This document shows, piece after piece, positions 16,569 through 24,632 of a stretch of DNA of 64,000 nucleotides; within the stretch, counting starts at the first letter, position 1; every line of letters begins with the position of its first letter. Source of the stretch: Yaniella flava (lineage in GTDB: Bacteria > Actinomycetota > Actinomycetes > Actinomycetales > Micrococcaceae); the NCBI RefSeq assembly GCF_039529295.1, contig NZ_BAAAMN010000003.1, forward strand, positions 1 to 64,000, in the 5' to 3' direction. A program made the translations under genes and the position numbers. The notes below the pieces were generated by a model. That model was not told the origin of the DNA. It worked only from the letters and a program-made list of their open reading frames with translations, and did not search any database.

Positions 16569-16622
16569 CTGCCATTTCAGGGGCGCGCGGAGCGTCCTTC
16601 TGTATGGTTTCCACGGATTCGT

Positions 16623-16664
16623 CCTAAGCTTCTTAGGATGGCATCGATATACTGACGGTATCGA
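16623..16664 (+). promoter_or_regulatory. accA promoter region with two inverted repeats
   Basis: TATACT at 16648-16653 is a good -10 box. Just upstream is a perfect inverted repeat, CCTAAG-CTT-CTTAGG (16623-16637), overlapping the -35 position. A second repeat, TCGATA-N9-TATCGA (16644-16664), spans the -10 and presumed start site. Either could bind a repressor of fatty acid genes (a FasR-like role is only a guess). The accA ribosome site AAGGAGA is at 16691. Confidence 0.5.
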
Positions 16665-16709
16665 GCGTCCATGTGAGCGGAGCGTTCCAAACCAAGGAGA
16701 ATAGTTTCT

Positions 16710-18551
16710 ATGTCCATGACCAGTGCGTCATCTTCGATGATCTACCGATCATTTTCGAAGGTACTCGTCGCGAACCGCGGTGAGATTGCGGTTCGAATTA
16801 TCCGTGCTGCACAAGATGAAGGACTAGAAGCCGTTGCGATCTACGCGAATCCCGACCGGGACGCCATGCACGTCCGGCTCGCCGACCACGCTTTCGCACT
16901 CAATGGAGAAACCGTCGCAGACACCTACCTGTCGATCGACAAAGTATTAAAAGCAGCCAGAGACGCCGGTGCCGAAGCGGTGCACCCCGGCTACGGCTTC
17001 CTTGCCGAAAACGCAGAGTTCGCCCAAGCTGTGCTCGATGCCGACATGGCATGGATCGGCCCACCACCTGCGGCGATCAATGCTCTCGGCGATAAAGTTG
17101 CCGCACGCCATATTGCTCAAAAGGTCGGTGCCCCGCTCGCACCTGGTACCCCAGATCCGGTGGAAACATCACAAGAGGTGGTCGCTTTCGCCGACGAATA
17201 CGGCTTGCCACTGGCAATTAAGGCTGCCCACGGTGGCGGTGGCCGCGGTATCAAAGTCGTACGCAAGCGCTCAGAGATCCCCGACGCCTTTGAATCGGCG
17301 GTACGCGAAGCCACTGCAGCGTTTGGTCGCGGTGAATGCTTCGTAGAACGTTTTCTAGATGCACCGCGCCACTTGGAAACACAGTGCCTGGCAGACCAGC
17401 AGGGCAATGTCGTTGTCGTCTCCACGCGTGACTGCTCGCTGCAGCGGCGCAACCAGAAGCTTGTGGAAGAAGCCCCGGCCCCCTTCCTGACACAAGCTCA
17501 AGAACAACAACTCTATGACGCTTCCGTCGCTATGCTCCAGGAAGCCGGCTACGTGGGTGCAGGTACGTGTGAATATTTGATCGGTCAAGACGGCACGATT
17601 TCATTTCTGGAAGTCAACACCCGTCTGCAGGTCGAGCACACGGTGTCAGAAGAAGTCACGGGTATCGACCTGGTACGCGAGCAATTCCGCATCGCTCGCG
17701 GTGAGCTGTTGGATTACGACCACCCCACCGTTGATGGCCATTCCTTTGAGTTCCGCATCACCGCTGAAGACCCGGGCCAAAACTTTATGCCAGCACCGGG
17801 CACCATCACCAAAATGCGACTGCCCGGCGGCCCGGGTGTCCGCATCGACACCGGTGTGGAAGAAGGCGAAACCATTTCCGGCGCATTCGACTCGATGGTC
17901 GCCAAGCTCATCGTGACCGGCAAGAACCGCAAGGAAGCCCTGCAACGTTCGCATCGTGCACTCAACGAAATGCGGATCGCAGGACTGGCCACGGTCCTGC
18001 CGTTTCACCGCACCGTCATCCGGGATGAAAATTTTGCACCCGAACTCGATCAGCCGGATCAAAAGCTGTCGGCCGATGGCCCGTTCACCGTACACACACG
18101 CTGGATCGAAACCGATTTCATCAATGAACTCCAACCCCAGAACAGCCAACCGGGTATGGAGGACACCGACGAGCAGGAACGCAGAGTCGTCACCGTCGAG
18201 GTCAACGGCAAACGCGTTGAGGTCACGCTGCCAGATTCACTAGCCGGAATCGCGTCGGTGGAACCCAAACCGAAACGTCGTAGACCATCACGTAGTGCGA
18301 CCGGCGCAAGCGGATCCAACGCAGCCGGAGCATCCGGGGATGCGGTGACTTCGCCAATGCAAGGCACGATCGTGAAAATGGGTGTCGAAATCGGAGATAA
18401 GGTATCCGAAGGTGACCTAATCCTCGTGTTGGAAGCCATGAAAATGGAGCAGCCAATTACCGCACACAAAGCCGGTACCATCACCGAACTTACCGCTGAA
18501 CCAGGTGCCACCATAAACGCCGGCGGGGTCCTCGCCACCATTGAGGGGTAA
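16710..18551 (+). CDS. accA: Acyl-CoA carboxylase alpha subunit (biotin carboxylase + biotin carrier)
   Basis: A 613-residue AccA3/AccBC-type subunit. Order: biotin carboxylase N-domain (FSKVLVANRGEIAVRIIRAA near 15-34), ATP-grasp domain with the glycine-rich loop KAAHGGGGRGIKVV near 171-184, biotin carboxylase C-domain with EVNTRLQVEH, a linker rich in Arg/Ser/Ala (about 520-550), and a biotinyl domain with the modified lysine in LEAMKMEQP near 573-581. It carboxylates biotin with bicarbonate and ATP, then passes it to AccD. BirA at 11632 is its modifying enzyme. Start ATG has AAGGAGA nine bases upstream; an internal ATG ten codons on is the alternative. Confidence 0.96.
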   Translation: MSMTSASSSMIYRSFSKVLVANRGEIAVRIIRAAQDEGLEAVAIYANPDRDAMHVRLADHAFALNGETVADTYLSIDKVLKAARDAGAEAVHPGYGFLAENAEFAQAVLDADMAWIGPPPAAINALGDKVAARHIAQKVGAPLAPGTPDPVETSQEVVAFADEYGLPLAIKAAHGGGGRGIKVVRKRSEIPDAFESAVREATAAFGRGECFVERFLDAPRHLETQCLADQQGNVVVVSTRDCSLQRRNQKLVEEAPAPFLTQAQEQQLYDASVAMLQEAGYVGAGTCEYLIGQDGTISFLEVNTRLQVEHTVSEEVTGIDLVREQFRIARGELLDYDHPTVDGHSFEFRITAEDPGQNFMPAPGTITKMRLPGGPGVRIDTGVEEGETISGAFDSMVAKLIVTGKNRKEALQRSHRALNEMRIAGLATVLPFHRTVIRDENFAPELDQPDQKLSADGPFTVHTRWIETDFINELQPQNSQPGMEDTDEQERRVVTVEVNGKRVEVTLPDSLAGIASVEPKPKRRRPSRSATGASGSNAAGASGDAVTSPMQGTIVKMGVEIGDKVSEGDLILVLEAMKMEQPITAHKAGTITELTAEPGATINAGGVLATIEG

Positions 18552-18608
18552 CATTACCCACTACGTTGACTGCTTGATATTTCGGCCGATAAGATAAGGT
18601 TGTTTTCA

Positions 18609-18647
18609 CAGGTGGCGTCCAGGTCGCAATGAACTGGGCGCCACCTG
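18609..18647 (+). terminator. Strong hairpin after accA
   Basis: Arms CAGGTGGCGTCCAG and CTGGGCGCCACCTG form a 14-pair stem (one G-T pair), followed by AACTATTTTC. It closes the accA unit before the transporter gene. Confidence 0.75.
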
Positions 18648-18681
18648 AACTATTTTCATATCCGTCACGAAAGTACACTCG

Positions 18682-20097
18682 ATGTCAACGCAACCAGCAG
18701 AGACTTCGCATGGTATCAAGGACAATGATTTGGGCGTCGCCCGTTGGAAAATCATCCTCGCCTCAGTCGTAGGCACCACCATCGAATTCTATGATTTCTA
18801 CATTTACGCCACCGCAGCAGTGTCCGTCTTCCCTCTAATCTTCTTCCCTGGTGACGACCCACAAATCGCATTGCTCGCCTCCATGGCTACCTTCGGTGCA
18901 GCCTTTGTGGCCCGCCCCCTTGGTTCGATCATTTTTGGGCACATGGGCGATCGCGTTGGTCGAAAAGCGACACTAATCGGTGCCCTCCTCACCATGGGTA
19001 TCGCAACCTTCATTATCGGCCTGCTGCCAACCTACCTCCAGATCGGTTTGTGGGCTCCTGCCATGCTGACCATCCTGCGCTTCTGTCAGGGTCTTGGTCT
19101 GGGCGGCGAATGGTCCGGTGCTGCACTGCTGGTCACCGAAACCGCCAAACCCGGCAAGCGTGCTTCTGCGGCCATGTGGCCACAGCTCGGCGCACCGTTT
19201 GGCTTCTTGTTGGCCAATGGCTTCTTTTTGCTCCTCACCCTGGCGTTTAACTACGACTCGGCCGCAGATGGCGCCGACCACGTCTTCATCGACTGGGTCT
19301 GGCGTGTCCCCTTCCTCGCCTCGATCGTCATGGTTGGCATCGGACTATGGGTTCGCCTCTCACTCGAAGAAACCCCCGTATTCAAACAAGCCATCGCTAA
19401 AGATCAACGAGTCAAGGCCCCGCTCAAAGATGTCTTCGCCAAGAACTGGTGGCAGCTCACCTTGGGGACCTTTATCATGTACGCCACCTACGTGCTGTTC
19501 TATTTGATGACCACTTGGGTGCTGTCATATGCAATTGGCGCACCTGAAACGGGCGGTTTGGGCACCGCGTATAACGATTTCTTAGTCATCCAGCTCATTT
19601 CCATTCTCTTCTTTGCCGCGTTCGTGCCGGTGTCCGGTTACCTCGCCGATAAATTCGGCCGCAAACCAACCATGCTGATCATCACCGGCCTGCTCATCGT
19701 CTTTGGGCTGCTGTTTGGTTGGTGGCTCAACGCCGATATTATCGTCAGCGATGATGGGACCCTGAACACCACACGCATGGTCTTATTCATGATCGTTGGT
19801 ATGGCATTGATGGGCCTGACATTCGGCCCGATGTCGGCCATTTTGCCAGAACTCTTCCCAACTGAAACCCGGTACACCGGCTCGGGTATTGCCTACAACG
19901 TATCGTCCATTCTGGGTGCAGCGTTGACCCCGTTCATCGCCACCTGGCTGATGGGAGCCTTTGATGTCTCCTACGTGGGCTACTATCTGGCAGCAGCAGC
20001 GTTCATTACCTTGATCTTCTTGGCCCTGAGCCCAGAAACCAAATACCGCTCACTGTCGAACCTCGACACAGATGAGATTCAACGAACCCGACGCTAA
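18682..20097 (+). CDS. MFS transporter, metabolite:H+ symporter (MHS) family
   Basis: A 471-residue transporter with about twelve membrane helices. The N-terminal signature is that of the MHS family (ShiA, ProP, KgtP): ILASVVGTTIEFYDFYIYAT near 21-40, then RPLGSIIFGHMGDRVGRKATL near 73-93 (the conserved RxGRK loop) and GLGLGGEWSGAALLVTE near 134-150. A second VSGYLADKFGRKPTML loop begins the C-terminal half. Family members import organic acids, betaine, proline or shikimate with protons; the substrate is not predictable here. Next to acetoacetyl-CoA synthetase (convergent), a carboxylate substrate is plausible but unproven. Confidence 0.88.
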   Translation: MSTQPAETSHGIKDNDLGVARWKIILASVVGTTIEFYDFYIYATAAVSVFPLIFFPGDDPQIALLASMATFGAAFVARPLGSIIFGHMGDRVGRKATLIGALLTMGIATFIIGLLPTYLQIGLWAPAMLTILRFCQGLGLGGEWSGAALLVTETAKPGKRASAAMWPQLGAPFGFLLANGFFLLLTLAFNYDSAADGADHVFIDWVWRVPFLASIVMVGIGLWVRLSLEETPVFKQAIAKDQRVKAPLKDVFAKNWWQLTLGTFIMYATYVLFYLMTTWVLSYAIGAPETGGLGTAYNDFLVIQLISILFFAAFVPVSGYLADKFGRKPTMLIITGLLIVFGLLFGWWLNADIIVSDDGTLNTTRMVLFMIVGMALMGLTFGPMSAILPELFPTETRYTGSGIAYNVSSILGAALTPFIATWLMGAFDVSYVGYYLAAAAFITLIFLALSPETKYRSLSNLDTDEIQRTRR

Positions 20098-20129
20098 CAC
20101 CCCTTGAGATCTGAGTAGATCACGATGTG

Positions 20130-20165
20130 GCATGACGCCCAGGCATATTTGCCTGGGCGTCATGC
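20130..20165. terminator. Bidirectional terminator
   Basis: A perfect 15-pair stem, GCATGACGCCCAGGC with GCCTGGGCGTCATGC, around an ATATTT loop and followed by TTTAT on the plus strand. It lies between the convergent MHS transporter and aacS. Confidence 0.88.
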
Positions 20166-20190
20166 TTTATCTCGAACAGGTAACAAGTGG

Positions 20191-22191
20191 TTATGCCGTG
20201 GTGTAATCCTGAGCGTAGTCCAGGTACCACTGCAACACCGAGGGATCTGCAGCGCTCTCTTGCGACACCTTTTGAGCCTCCATGCCCTGTAAGACGCGTT
20301 TGATCGGGACTTCCATGAGTTTGCCAGTTTTGGTCATCGGCACACCCGGAGCAATGATGATCTCATCGGGCACATAACGCGGTGACAGTTCAGTTCGAAT
20401 GGCATCGACGACATCGTCTTTCAACGCTTGAAGATCACTCTGCGGATCAGCGGGCACTACGAATAACGGCATGTAGTAATCACCGTCATCCAGCTCAGCA
20501 CCAATCACCATCGAAGCAGAAACGCTCTCCATCGCGTTCACTACCTGGTAGAGGTCGCTTGACCCCATGCGAATGCCACCACGATTGAGGGTGGCATCAG
20601 AACGGCCGTGGATAACAAATGATTGACGCTCGGTTTGGGTCGCGAAGTCTCCGTGGTACCAAATATGTGGGTCTTCGCTGAAATACGCGTCGCGATATCG
20701 GGAACCGTCGTGGTCATTCCAAAAGTACAACGGCATGGTGGGCATGGGCTTGGTGATGACGAGTTCGCCAACTTCATCGATGACCGAGCGCCCGGCGTCG
20801 TCATACACATCTGCAGCCACTGCCAGCGCGGGGCCCATCAGTTCATTGGTGCGAACCGGATCCATGGGGTTGGAACCAACGAAGACCGAACAGACATCGG
20901 TCCCGCCGGAGTCTGACCGTAACCGAACATCTGGGCTGACCGCCTCATAGACCCATTTCCAGGTGTGTGCTGGTAAGGGGGATGCCGAGACTAATATGTC
21001 GGTGAGCCGTGAAAGATCGTATTGGTCTTTGGGCACGATACCGGCATCTTGGACCCCGGTGAGAATGGCCGCGCCACAACCAAACATCGCGACCTGTTCT
21101 TTCTGCAGGATCTCGAACTGGCGGCCGGCTCCCCCGACAAACACTCCGCCAGAATAGGTCACGGCTTTGGCACCGCTGATCAACGTGCCGACCAACATAT
21201 TCCACAGCATCCAGGTAGTCGAGGTCGAAATATAGACCGGTTCACCCTGGCCTACCTTGTAGTGCAGACCAAACGATTTGGCGATTTCTAATACGGTGCC
21301 ACCCTGGCTCTGAACAATTCCCTTGGGCGTGCCCGTCGTGCCGGAGGAGTATAGGACCCACAATGGATGGGAAAAATCGACGGCCGCAAATTCTGGTTCT
21401 TGGCCATTTGCTACGACGTCGCCGAAGACTGCGGTGTCGACGTTGTGTTTGCTGGCAATGTGCTGCACGGTATCGGCGGCACTGGTCTTGGTGTTCTCCA
21501 CCAACACGTGATGGGTGACGCTGTCGAGTTCCCCGAGCAGTTCGTCCAGGTCACCGATTTGGTCGCGCACTTTCCCACCGAGTTCGAGTCCATCGATGGT
21601 GAGCAGCACTTTGGGCTGAAGTTGTTTGAACCTGGTGACGATACCGGGGACGCCAAAATCCACGTTAACCACCGACCAGATAGCACCCACGGCTGCTGTG
21701 GCGAGCAGACTGACAATCGCCTGGGGGATATTTGGGAGCGCGGCTGCAACAACATCGCCTTGTCTGATACCGATTGAACGAAGGTGATGTGCCAGCGCGC
21801 CGACTTGTTCATTGAGCTGTTTCCACGTCAACGCGGTACGGTTCAGGGATTCATCGAGTCCCACGATGGCTTCTTGGTCTGCCATGGTCGCAGCATGACG
21901 CAGAATGTTTTCGGCGTAGTTAACCCTGGCGCCCTGCGCCCACTGCGCATGCGGCATGTCTCCTTGGACCATGGGGCCGGCGGGTTTTTCCCCGATGATA
22001 TCGAAATACTCCCAGATATCCGTCCAGAACTGTTCGAGCTCAGAAACCGACCAGTTCCACAGATCCAGGTAGGTATCCATGGCAAGATGGTGTTTGGTAT
22101 TCATGGCCTGCATGAACTCATGCATCGCGGTGGCCTGAATCGTATCCGGGCTTGGCTCCCACAGAATGTTATCGCGCAAAATTTCTCCCAA
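20191..22191 (-). CDS. aacS: Acetoacetyl-CoA synthetase
   Basis: A 666-residue acyl-adenylate-forming enzyme that converts acetoacetate, ATP and CoA to acetoacetyl-CoA. Motifs: N-terminal ACS-type WSVSELEQFWTDIWEYFDI near 47-65, ATP loop LYSSGTTGTPKGI near 282-294, GGTDVCSVF near 434-442, and the C-terminal hinge RSDATLNRGGIRMGSSDLYQ. The length and the N-terminal half distinguish it from acetyl-CoA synthetase. It could use ketone bodies from leucine or storage polymers, or supply acetoacetyl-CoA for biosynthesis. It is a single-gene unit with a palindrome at its promoter. Confidence 0.93.
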   Translation of the reverse strand: MGEILRDNILWEPSPDTIQATAMHEFMQAMNTKHHLAMDTYLDLWNWSVSELEQFWTDIWEYFDIIGEKPAGPMVQGDMPHAQWAQGARVNYAENILRHAATMADQEAIVGLDESLNRTALTWKQLNEQVGALAHHLRSIGIRQGDVVAAALPNIPQAIVSLLATAAVGAIWSVVNVDFGVPGIVTRFKQLQPKVLLTIDGLELGGKVRDQIGDLDELLGELDSVTHHVLVENTKTSAADTVQHIASKHNVDTAVFGDVVANGQEPEFAAVDFSHPLWVLYSSGTTGTPKGIVQSQGGTVLEIAKSFGLHYKVGQGEPVYISTSTTWMLWNMLVGTLISGAKAVTYSGGVFVGGAGRQFEILQKEQVAMFGCGAAILTGVQDAGIVPKDQYDLSRLTDILVSASPLPAHTWKWVYEAVSPDVRLRSDSGGTDVCSVFVGSNPMDPVRTNELMGPALAVAADVYDDAGRSVIDEVGELVITKPMPTMPLYFWNDHDGSRYRDAYFSEDPHIWYHGDFATQTERQSFVIHGRSDATLNRGGIRMGSSDLYQVVNAMESVSASMVIGAELDDGDYYMPLFVVPADPQSDLQALKDDVVDAIRTELSPRYVPDEIIIAPGVPMTKTGKLMEVPIKRVLQGMEAQKVSQESAADPSVLQWYLDYAQDYTTA

Positions 22192-22215
22192 CGAGGTACA
22201 AGACGACTGCCATCT

Positions 22216-22244
22216 AAGTTAATAATAATTAACTCAATGAGCAA
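22216..22244 (-). promoter_or_regulatory. aacS promoter with palindromic operator
   Basis: On the minus strand TTGCTC (22239-22244) and TAACTT (22216-22221) are separated by 17 bases. Inside the spacer and -10 lies a perfect inverted repeat AGTTAAT-4-ATTAACT (22217-22234), typical of a TetR-family operator. Start codon is 25 bases further on. Confidence 0.5.
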
Positions 22245-22295
22245 GAGGTTGGCGTCTCATATTGTAGTCGAGATCACAATGCGGTGGTGCAGCGC

Positions 22296-23702
22296 TTAGA
22301 ACTCTTCTCTGCGGTGTAACTGTCGCGCAACTTCTGCCACTGTGCCCGTCAACGATGGATAAATCGTAAAGGTGTCAGCCAGATCATCGACATGGAGTTT
22401 CTGCGAGACCGCCAACGACAGCGCATAGATGAGATCGGATGCCCCCGGTGCGACGATGACACCACCAACCACATGGCCCGAGCCCCGACGAGCGAAGATT
22501 TTCACAAACCCTTCGTCGACGTTCATCATTTTCGCGCGCGGGTTTGTCGACATCGAAATCATGTATTCATCCACTTGGTAGTCACCGGTAGCAATCATTT
22601 CGTCGGTGATGCCCACGGTCGCGATCTCGGGGGAAGTGAAAATATTGGAGGCCACTTGGTTGCGCGAAAACGGTTTGACCACATCGCCCAGGATGTGGTT
22701 CACCGCAATGCGGCCTTGTTGCGCGGCAACAGAGGCCAGTGCGAGCCGACCGGTACAGTCCCCAGCCGCATATACACCAGGCACTGAGGTACGAGAGACC
22801 GCGTCAATCTTGATATGGCCAGACGCGGTCAGATCGACTCCGATGTCCTCAAGTCCAAGCTGGCTGGTATTCGGTATGCCACCGACGGCCAAGAGGCAGT
22901 GTGACCCTTCCACGTATCCCCCGGCGGTGAGGTCCACTCGGACGCCGTCCTTCGTTCTGGTGACTGCTTCGGCGCGGGTCCGAGAGATGACGTTGACCCC
23001 ATTTTCGGAAAATGCGTCTTCGAGCACTTTGGCAGCATCGGGATCTTCACCTGGCAGCAAGGTCTCACGCGAAGACACCAGCGTCACATTCGAACCCAGC
23101 AATTGGTAGGCCGAGGCAAATTCCGCGCCCGTGACACCAGAGCCGACGACCACCATATGCTCCGGCAGCTCGTCCATCGCATACACCTGTTTCCAGTTGA
23201 AAATGCGTTCACCGTCGGGTTGTGCGGTGTCGAGTTCACGAGGAGAGGCACCGGTTGCGATCAAGACTGCGTCCGAGGTGACCTGTTCAACGTCACCTTC
23301 CATCGTGGTCACTTCCACGACATTCTGCTCGACGAATTTGGCCTCGCCCATCATGATGCGCACACCATTGTTTTGTAAGCCACGTCGGATATCTTCGGAT
23401 TGTTCGGCTGCTAGGCGCAGGAGCCGGCGATCGATGAGTTCCATATTGGATCGCACGGATGCTGCATCGAACTGCAGTCCGAGACTCGGAGCACGCAACA
23501 CGCGGCGACGAGAATCAGCCGAGGCAATCAGGGTCTTCGAGGGCACCACGTCAGTCAGCACTGCTGACCCGCCAATGCCATTGCGTTCAATGAGGGTGAC
23601 TTCGGCGCCGAATTTCGAGGCCACAAGGGCGGCTTCGTAACCACCGGGGCCACCGCCGATGATGGTGATGGACGGACGAGGGACAATTTCAAAAGTGCTC
23701 AC
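22296..23702 (-). CDS. lpdA: NAD(P)H-quinone oxidoreductase LpdA-type flavoprotein
   Basis: A 468-residue flavoprotein of the disulfide reductase fold. FAD motif ITIIGGGPGGYEAALVA near 12-28, NAD(P) motif VVVGSGVTGAEFASAYQLLG near 183-202, second FAD motif VYAAGDCTGRLAL, and the C-terminal dimer domain. The redox CxxxxC of lipoamide dehydrogenase is absent (GIGGSAVLTDVVPSK), as in Mycobacterium LpdA (Rv3303c), a quinone reductase; so it is not a true lipoamide dehydrogenase. GTG at 23702 fits the Rossmann start; a longer form would run into the divergent PNP gene. It is upstream-divergent to pnp as in Mycobacterium. Confidence 0.9.
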   Translation of the reverse strand: MSTFEIVPRPSITIIGGGPGGYEAALVASKFGAEVTLIERNGIGGSAVLTDVVPSKTLIASADSRRRVLRAPSLGLQFDAASVRSNMELIDRRLLRLAAEQSEDIRRGLQNNGVRIMMGEAKFVEQNVVEVTTMEGDVEQVTSDAVLIATGASPRELDTAQPDGERIFNWKQVYAMDELPEHMVVVGSGVTGAEFASAYQLLGSNVTLVSSRETLLPGEDPDAAKVLEDAFSENGVNVISRTRAEAVTRTKDGVRVDLTAGGYVEGSHCLLAVGGIPNTSQLGLEDIGVDLTASGHIKIDAVSRTSVPGVYAAGDCTGRLALASVAAQQGRIAVNHILGDVVKPFSRNQVASNIFTSPEIATVGITDEMIATGDYQVDEYMISMSTNPRAKMMNVDEGFVKIFARRGSGHVVGGVIVAPGASDLIYALSLAVSQKLHVDDLADTFTIYPSLTGTVAEVARQLHRREEF

Positions 23703-23803
23703 GGGTCTATTCTGGTCTCTTTCATCACGGAATGCACAATCACTACGCGATACGCGCTTGTATTGCATTGGTTTTGTTCTGCAGCGGGGCTACAGTGGTG
23801 CTT

Positions 23804-24631
23804 GTGAGCGATACACAAGAGTTTTTAACCGGTGACCATCCTGGATTTGACCTAGCACGGCAGGCCGCCGAGGTCTTAGCGGACAAACTGGGTATAGCCC
23901 ACCACGATATCGGTATAGTGCTGGGTTCTGGCTGGGCCCATACGGTCGACGCGCTGGGTGACATCAACGGTGAAGTCTCCTTTGCTGAGGTTCCGGGGCT
24001 TGCTGGTGACGGAGTTGCCGGTCACGTGCAGAACATTACCTCGGTTCGACTGCCCACCGGTCTCAATGTGCTGGTGTTTGGTTCCAGAACACATTTTTAT
24101 GCCAACCGGGATGCCCAAGCGGTCGCTCATGTGGTGCGCACAATTGCCGCGACCGGAGCCAGCACGGTCGTGCTAACCAACGGTTGCGGCGGCTTGAACC
24201 CCAATCTTCAGCCCGGCACACCGGTTCTGATTTCAGATCACATCAATCTGACCGGCACGACCCCGCTGGCGGGTCCGGAATTTGTGGACATGACAGATGC
24301 CTACGCCACCCGGTTACGCGCTATCGCCAAACAGGTGGAACCCAGCCTGACCGAAGGCGTCTACGTGCAGTTTGCTGGGCCACAATATGAGACCCCCGCA
24401 GAGGTGTCGATGGCGGCCAAACTCGGTGGTGACTTGGTGGGCATGTCGACCGCACTGGATACGATTGCAGCTCGTCATGTCGGTTTGGAAGTCTTGGGGA
24501 TGTCACTGGTGACCAATGCCGGAGCCGGCGTCACGGATGCGCCACTGTCACACGCCGATGTAATTGCTGCCGGAGAAGCTGCAGCACCTCGGGTTTCAAA
24601 ACTGTTAGCCGACATCATTCAGGCGATCTAG
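23804..24631 (+). CDS. deoD: Purine-nucleoside phosphorylase
   Basis: A 275-residue trimeric-type PNP. It splits (deoxy)guanosine or inosine with phosphate to base and (deoxy)ribose-1-phosphate. Motifs: GIVLGSGWAHTVDAL near 37-51, FGSRTHFYANRDAQAV (phosphate His), TNGCGGLNPNLQPG, and the base-binding GPQYETPAEVSMAAKLGGDLVGMSTALDTIAAR stretch split across residues about 180-212. Start is one of several GTG codons (23795, 23798, 23804); I prefer 23804 (VSDTQEF). It is the first gene of a pnp-mutase-deoC operon. Confidence 0.92.
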   Translation: MSDTQEFLTGDHPGFDLARQAAEVLADKLGIAHHDIGIVLGSGWAHTVDALGDINGEVSFAEVPGLAGDGVAGHVQNITSVRLPTGLNVLVFGSRTHFYANRDAQAVAHVVRTIAATGASTVVLTNGCGGLNPNLQPGTPVLISDHINLTGTTPLAGPEFVDMTDAYATRLRAIAKQVEPSLTEGVYVQFAGPQYETPAEVSMAAKLGGDLVGMSTALDTIAARHVGLEVLGMSLVTNAGAGVTDAPLSHADVIAAGEAAAPRVSKLLADIIQAI

Positions 24632-24632
24632 C

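Noticed and set aside
18682..20097. Assigning shikimate or proline as MHS substrate
   Set aside because: Family motifs do not separate substrates and context does not decide.
22296..23702. Loss of the redox Cys pair in LpdA as an anomaly
   Set aside because: The actinobacterial LpdA quinone reductases normally lack it.
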